From Coraliomargarita algicola (GTDB taxonomy: Bacteria > Verrucomicrobiota > Verrucomicrobiia > Opitutales > Coraliomargaritaceae): a stretch of DNA of 64,000 nt. The notes below the pieces were generated by a model. That model had not been told where the DNA came from and did no database searches. It saw nothing but the letters and a program-made list of their open reading frames with translations. The DNA is taken from NCBI RefSeq assembly GCF_033878955.1, contig NZ_CP138858.1, forward strand, positions 5,111,001 through 5,175,000, written 5' to 3'. The position numbers and the translations under genes were made by a program. This document shows positions 61,160-64,000 of the stretch, in pieces; position 1 is the stretch's first letter; every line of letters begins with the position of its first letter.

Positions 61160-62599
61160 TTGCAGCTAAAGATCCGTGCCTTGGAAATTGCACAGGCAAA
61201 GCGAGTGAAACAGGATGACGAGGCTCAGCAATATTTGCATATTGAGCATGCCGAATCTGTGTGCGTCCACTCTGATGAGGACTGCGATGACCAGGCGAAT
61301 CAGGACGAGGAAGTTCCCAAAATCCCCAGCAGTAGCACAAAGCGTAAAGGCAAGAAACGTATTGGTATCGAGGAGAAGCTTAAGGGGCTGCCAGTTATCC
61401 GCGAAACCGTGCGCATTCCGCGCGAAGTAGAAGCATCGCCCGATCAGTGGGAAGAGATCGGCGAAGTCGTCACTGAAGAGGTGTTGGTGATCCCTACTAA
61501 ATTAGGTCGCCACCTGATCCGCAGCAAAAAATATCGCAACAAGGAGGATCGCACGAGCGCTCCAATTATCGCGAAAGCGCCGATTCGTTTTAGCAGCAGC
61601 TACGTCTCCAGTAGTCTGGCAATTTACATCGTGCTGAGCAAATATCTCGATCACAGCACCCTTTACCGCCTTGAGAAAAAGTTCGAACGCATGGGCCTGG
61701 AGATGACTCGTCAGAGCCAAAGTGATGCAGTCCAGCGCATGTCCGAATGGTTGCGCCCCTTATATGAGTTCATGGATAAGCGCGCAAAATCCAGCGGCTA
61801 TCTTCAAATCGATGAGACCTTCATCAGATACATCAACGGTAATAAACCGGGAGTCGGCCAAGGCTACTTCTGGGCGATCCATGCGCCCGGCCAATCGATC
61901 GTGCTCAAATGGATTAATAACCGGCGTCATGAAAACGTCGAAACACTTGTCGACGATTTTTCAGGTATCCTGCAAAGTGATGGCTATGCCGCTTATGGTA
62001 ACTACGCTGAGCAGCACCCTGATATCACCTTGGCTGCCTGTTGGGCGCACACCTTTCGAAGGTTCCGTGATGCACTTGAGCACGAACCCGCACATGCCAA
62101 GAGCATGATGAAACTCATTAGTAAACTCTACAAACTCGAAGAGAAATGGGATCTAGGCGATGTAAGCCCGAGTAAACGCAAGCTCCTCAGGCAGACCGAA
62201 TCGATCCCAATTGCGAAGGAGATCAAGAACAAGCTCGATGGCTATGCAGTCGACATGACCATCCCCAAAAATGACTTCAGAGTTGCCCTGAATTATACCG
62301 CCAATCAATGGCCAGAACTATTAGAATGCCTGAAGCATGGTCACACACGATTGGATACAAATTTACTAGAGAGTAAGTTCAGACCTACAAAAATTGGAGC
62401 TAAGAACTGGATGTTCATTGGACATCCAGACGCAGGACAGAAAAGCGCCGTCATTTACTCTCTACTACAAACCTGTACCATCCACAACATCAACCCATAC
62501 GATTATCTCACTGACGTATTGGCAAAATTGATCCCTCACGATGGCCGTCCTCCTGAGACGATCTTAGAACAGCTGCTACCTCAGAACTGGAGCAACTAG
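61160..62599 (+). CDS. tnpC: IS66 transposase TnpC (DDE)
   Basis: At least 479 residues. A coiled-coil N-terminus (KIRALEIAQAKRVKQ), a Cys/His-poor linker, then the DDE domain: YLQIDETFIRYING (Asp), GILQSDGYAAYGNYA (Asp), AACWAHTFRRF and TNLLESKFRPTKIGAKNW (Glu). The frame is open upstream to 61079, and coiled-coil sequence continues there (KLEASLSKEVSNLKVENANL), but no ATG, GTG or TTG is found before the TTG at 61160. The true start is uncertain; ATT at 61097, or a lost base near the out-of-frame ATG at 61080, are possibilities. Confidence 0.9.
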   Translation: MQLKIRALEIAQAKRVKQDDEAQQYLHIEHAESVCVHSDEDCDDQANQDEEVPKIPSSSTKRKGKKRIGIEEKLKGLPVIRETVRIPREVEASPDQWEEIGEVVTEEVLVIPTKLGRHLIRSKKYRNKEDRTSAPIIAKAPIRFSSSYVSSSLAIYIVLSKYLDHSTLYRLEKKFERMGLEMTRQSQSDAVQRMSEWLRPLYEFMDKRAKSSGYLQIDETFIRYINGNKPGVGQGYFWAIHAPGQSIVLKWINNRRHENVETLVDDFSGILQSDGYAAYGNYAEQHPDITLAACWAHTFRRFRDALEHEPAHAKSMMKLISKLYKLEEKWDLGDVSPSKRKLLRQTESIPIAKEIKNKLDGYAVDMTIPKNDFRVALNYTANQWPELLECLKHGHTRLDTNLLESKFRPTKIGAKNWMFIGHPDAGQKSAVIYSLLQTCTIHNINPYDYLTDVLAKLIPHDGRPPETILEQLLPQNWSN

Positions 62600-62639
62600 C
62601 GCAAGCTAAAAGATCGAGGTCAATGTTCGGACGATAACT

Positions 62640-62881
62640 TAAAAGCTTTAATCGAGTGCTTTCTAAATGTCGCGGCAATTGATATTCCGCCCCTTTTTGC
62701 TGTCCAAGGTTCAGGTGCAGTTCTCTGGGCCGATTGATCATTCAAATCCTAAAGGCTTTGCCTTTGTTTCCCCAGAAATGCAATCAGCGGGCAGTAAAAA
62801 AATATATTTGGTGCGATCATTCACCCATTCCAGCGATATGCAGATCGGTTGAAATCGTTTATACTATTGGTCGATCATCAA
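62640..62881. other. Spacer between IS66 and the GH97 gene
   Basis: 242 bp. No integrase sequence, no strong hairpin and no gene with recognisable features are visible. It should hold the GH97 promoter. Confidence 0.4.
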
Positions 62882-64000
62882 ATGAAACTAAGAAAAATTA
62901 TAGTCTCAATACTACTTGCAAGTGGAGTCATGCACTTTGTTGCGCAAGCCTCGGGAATCTCTTCGCCAGATCGGAGTATTACGCTTCGCGCGAAGGCGAC
63001 GGATGGGAAGTTATTCTATTCGGTGATATTCGATGGTAAGCCGATCATCAATGACTCGCGCCTTGGGGTCGAGCTACGTGGCGGTGCCTTCGCTGGTGAT
63101 TTAGTGGTCACTGGATCTGAGACGACAAGTTTCGATGAAACGTGGAAGCCTGTCTCGGGAGACTTTAGTGAATACCGCAATCATTACAACGAGTTGACGA
63201 TCAACCTCGAAGAGGCAGTTGCGCCACAACGTAAGATGCAGGTGATTCTTCGGGCGTATGATGACGGAGTTGCCTTTCGTTATGTGTTTCCAGAGCAGCC
63301 TAGCTTGAAAACGGTCGACTTCCTCAACGAGTATTCCGCGGTTTCGATTCAATCTGAAAATCCTGTGGCATGGTATGCTGCCTCTTCGACGGGCATTTCT
63401 GGGCCGAGTCAGTTCGACGCGATCCAGGGAAATTGTCGCACTCCGTTTACCATCGAAGTTGCGGACGATTGTTATGTATCGCTCCATGAGGCTGCTGTTG
63501 TGAATTCATCGGATGCAATGCTACGGATCGGGGACGATCAACGCACGCTTACTTATGTTTCGAGTATGAAACGGCCTACTGGGGCAGTGTCTGCATGGCG
63601 CACTGTGAGCATCGCTTCAACTGCGGCTGAATTAGTCGAGTCGTCTTTGATTTTAAATCTTAATGAGCCGAGCAAAGTTGTAGACACTAGTTGGATCAAA
63701 ACCGGGGTGAGTCTATGGGATTGGCGCAATCATGGCGGGGTTGCAGATGATGGGTTTGTCTATGGAATCAATACCGAGAGTTATATCCGTTACATCGATT
63801 TCGCGCATGAGAATGGTTTGCCGTTCGTAATCATCGATGCCGAGTGGTATGGGCCAGAGCGCGATGTTGAGTCAGATCCCACGACCTACGAACATGAGAT
63901 TGATATGCTTCAAATTTGTGCCCACGCGAAGAAAAAAGGCGTCGGCATTTGGCTCTATATCAATGATAAAGCTTTGAAGCACTTTGATCTAGATAAGACG
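62882..64000 (+). CDS. GH97 glycoside hydrolase, N-terminal part
   Basis: 373 codons, open at the window end. A signal peptide (KIIVSILLASGVMHFVAQAS) is followed by the GH97 N-terminal beta domain (RAYDDGVAFRYVFPEQ, HYNELTINL) and the start of the catalytic barrel (SWIKTGVSLWDWRNHGG, then FAHENGLPFVIIDAEWYG). GH97 enzymes are alpha-glucosidases or alpha-galactosidases, calcium-dependent, and act in the periplasm. The catalytic acids that would decide retaining or inverting action lie beyond the window. Whether it belongs to the integrative element is not clear. Confidence 0.9.
   Translation, partial: MKLRKIIVSILLASGVMHFVAQASGISSPDRSITLRAKATDGKLFYSVIFDGKPIINDSRLGVELRGGAFAGDLVVTGSETTSFDETWKPVSGDFSEYRNHYNELTINLEEAVAPQRKMQVILRAYDDGVAFRYVFPEQPSLKTVDFLNEYSAVSIQSENPVAWYAASSTGISGPSQFDAIQGNCRTPFTIEVADDCYVSLHEAAVVNSSDAMLRIGDDQRTLTYVSSMKRPTGAVSAWRTVSIASTAAELVESSLILNLNEPSKVVDTSWIKTGVSLWDWRNHGGVADDGFVYGINTESYIRYIDFAHENGLPFVIIDAEWYGPERDVESDPTTYEHEIDMLQICAHAKKKGVGIWLYINDKALKHFDLDKT

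Larger units (their letters stand above)
60264..62639 (+). mobile_element. IS66-family insertion sequence
   Basis: About 2.38 kb with inverted ends: AGTTATCGTCCGAACATTGA at 60264 and its complement at about 62614-62639 (GGTCAATGTTCGGACGATAA then CT). Inside are tnpA, tnpB and tnpC in the usual order and strand. Left flank ATCCAAGG and right flank AAAAGCTT do not match, so no 8-bp target duplication is visible. Confidence 0.9.

Noticed and set aside
62667..62852. Short frame right of IS66 as integrase remainder
   Set aside because: It has no R-H-x-x-R-Y type residues or other tyrosine recombinase features.

Overview
The window looks like a piece of a marine, polysaccharide-eating Verrucomicrobiota chromosome (Opitutae / Puniceicoccales-like). 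This is inferred from a PVC-type bacterial microcompartment (BMC) operon for L-fucose/L-rhamnose, several sugar-catabolic operons with DeoR or LacI regulators, an SSS-type sugar symporter, a CE12-like esterase and a GH97 glycosidase. There is no rRNA and no complete tRNA.

Layout. 0-10.1 kb: a sugar/polysaccharide operon on the minus strand (DeoR, class I-like aldolase, aldehyde dehydrogenase, PfkB kinase, SSS symporter, CBM9-like secreted protein). A divergent esterase / Gfo-Idh-MocA pair at 0.4-2.6 kb shares a 30-bp upstream motif with the DeoR promoter. 10.6-21.1 kb: a second minus-strand set (DeoR, rhamnulokinase, LutABC lactate oxidation, PfkB kinase, DUF4432 epimerase, unknown 591-aa protein, hisF), divergent from the BMC operon. 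21.2-30.2 kb: BMC operon with pduL, three BMC-H, three BMC-P, an acetate-kinase homologue, pduP (frameshifted in this sequence), class II aldolase, malate dehydrogenase and a zinc alcohol dehydrogenase with a targeting peptide. 30.2-40.3 kb: flavin reductase, two large exported caspase-like proteases and an exported papain-like protease, separated by palindromic repeats. 40.6-49.5 kb: SCO protein, PilT, RNase HII, a 94-bp tandem repeat, ZnuABC-type zinc importer, a frameshifted ParB-like gene and acetyl-CoA synthetase. 49.5-55.6 kb: a RAYT transposase between two copies of its presumed REP element, then a LacI regulator and araBAD. 55.6-58.3 kb: membrane protein, CoaB, PAS histidine kinase. 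58.6-62.6 kb: remains of an integrative element at a tRNA-Met 3' end (att-like tRNA fragment, HTH regulator, small protein, integrase N-terminus) cut by an IS66 element. 62.9-64 kb: the start of a GH97 gene.

How the parts work together (inference from the known PVC BMC pathway): 6-deoxy sugars are phosphorylated by rhamnulokinase and possibly the PfkB kinase, and cleaved in the BMC by the class II aldolase to DHAP and L-lactaldehyde. PduP makes lactyl-CoA, PduL lactyl-phosphate, and the AckA homologue lactate plus ATP. LutABC then oxidises lactate to pyruvate. The alcohol dehydrogenase could reduce lactaldehyde to propanediol and recycle NADH inside the shell. No fucose or rhamnose isomerase is present in the window.

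Sequence-quality note: both clear frameshifts (pduP near 24584, parB-like near 47212) are single-base deficits in C/G runs, so they may be sequencing errors.
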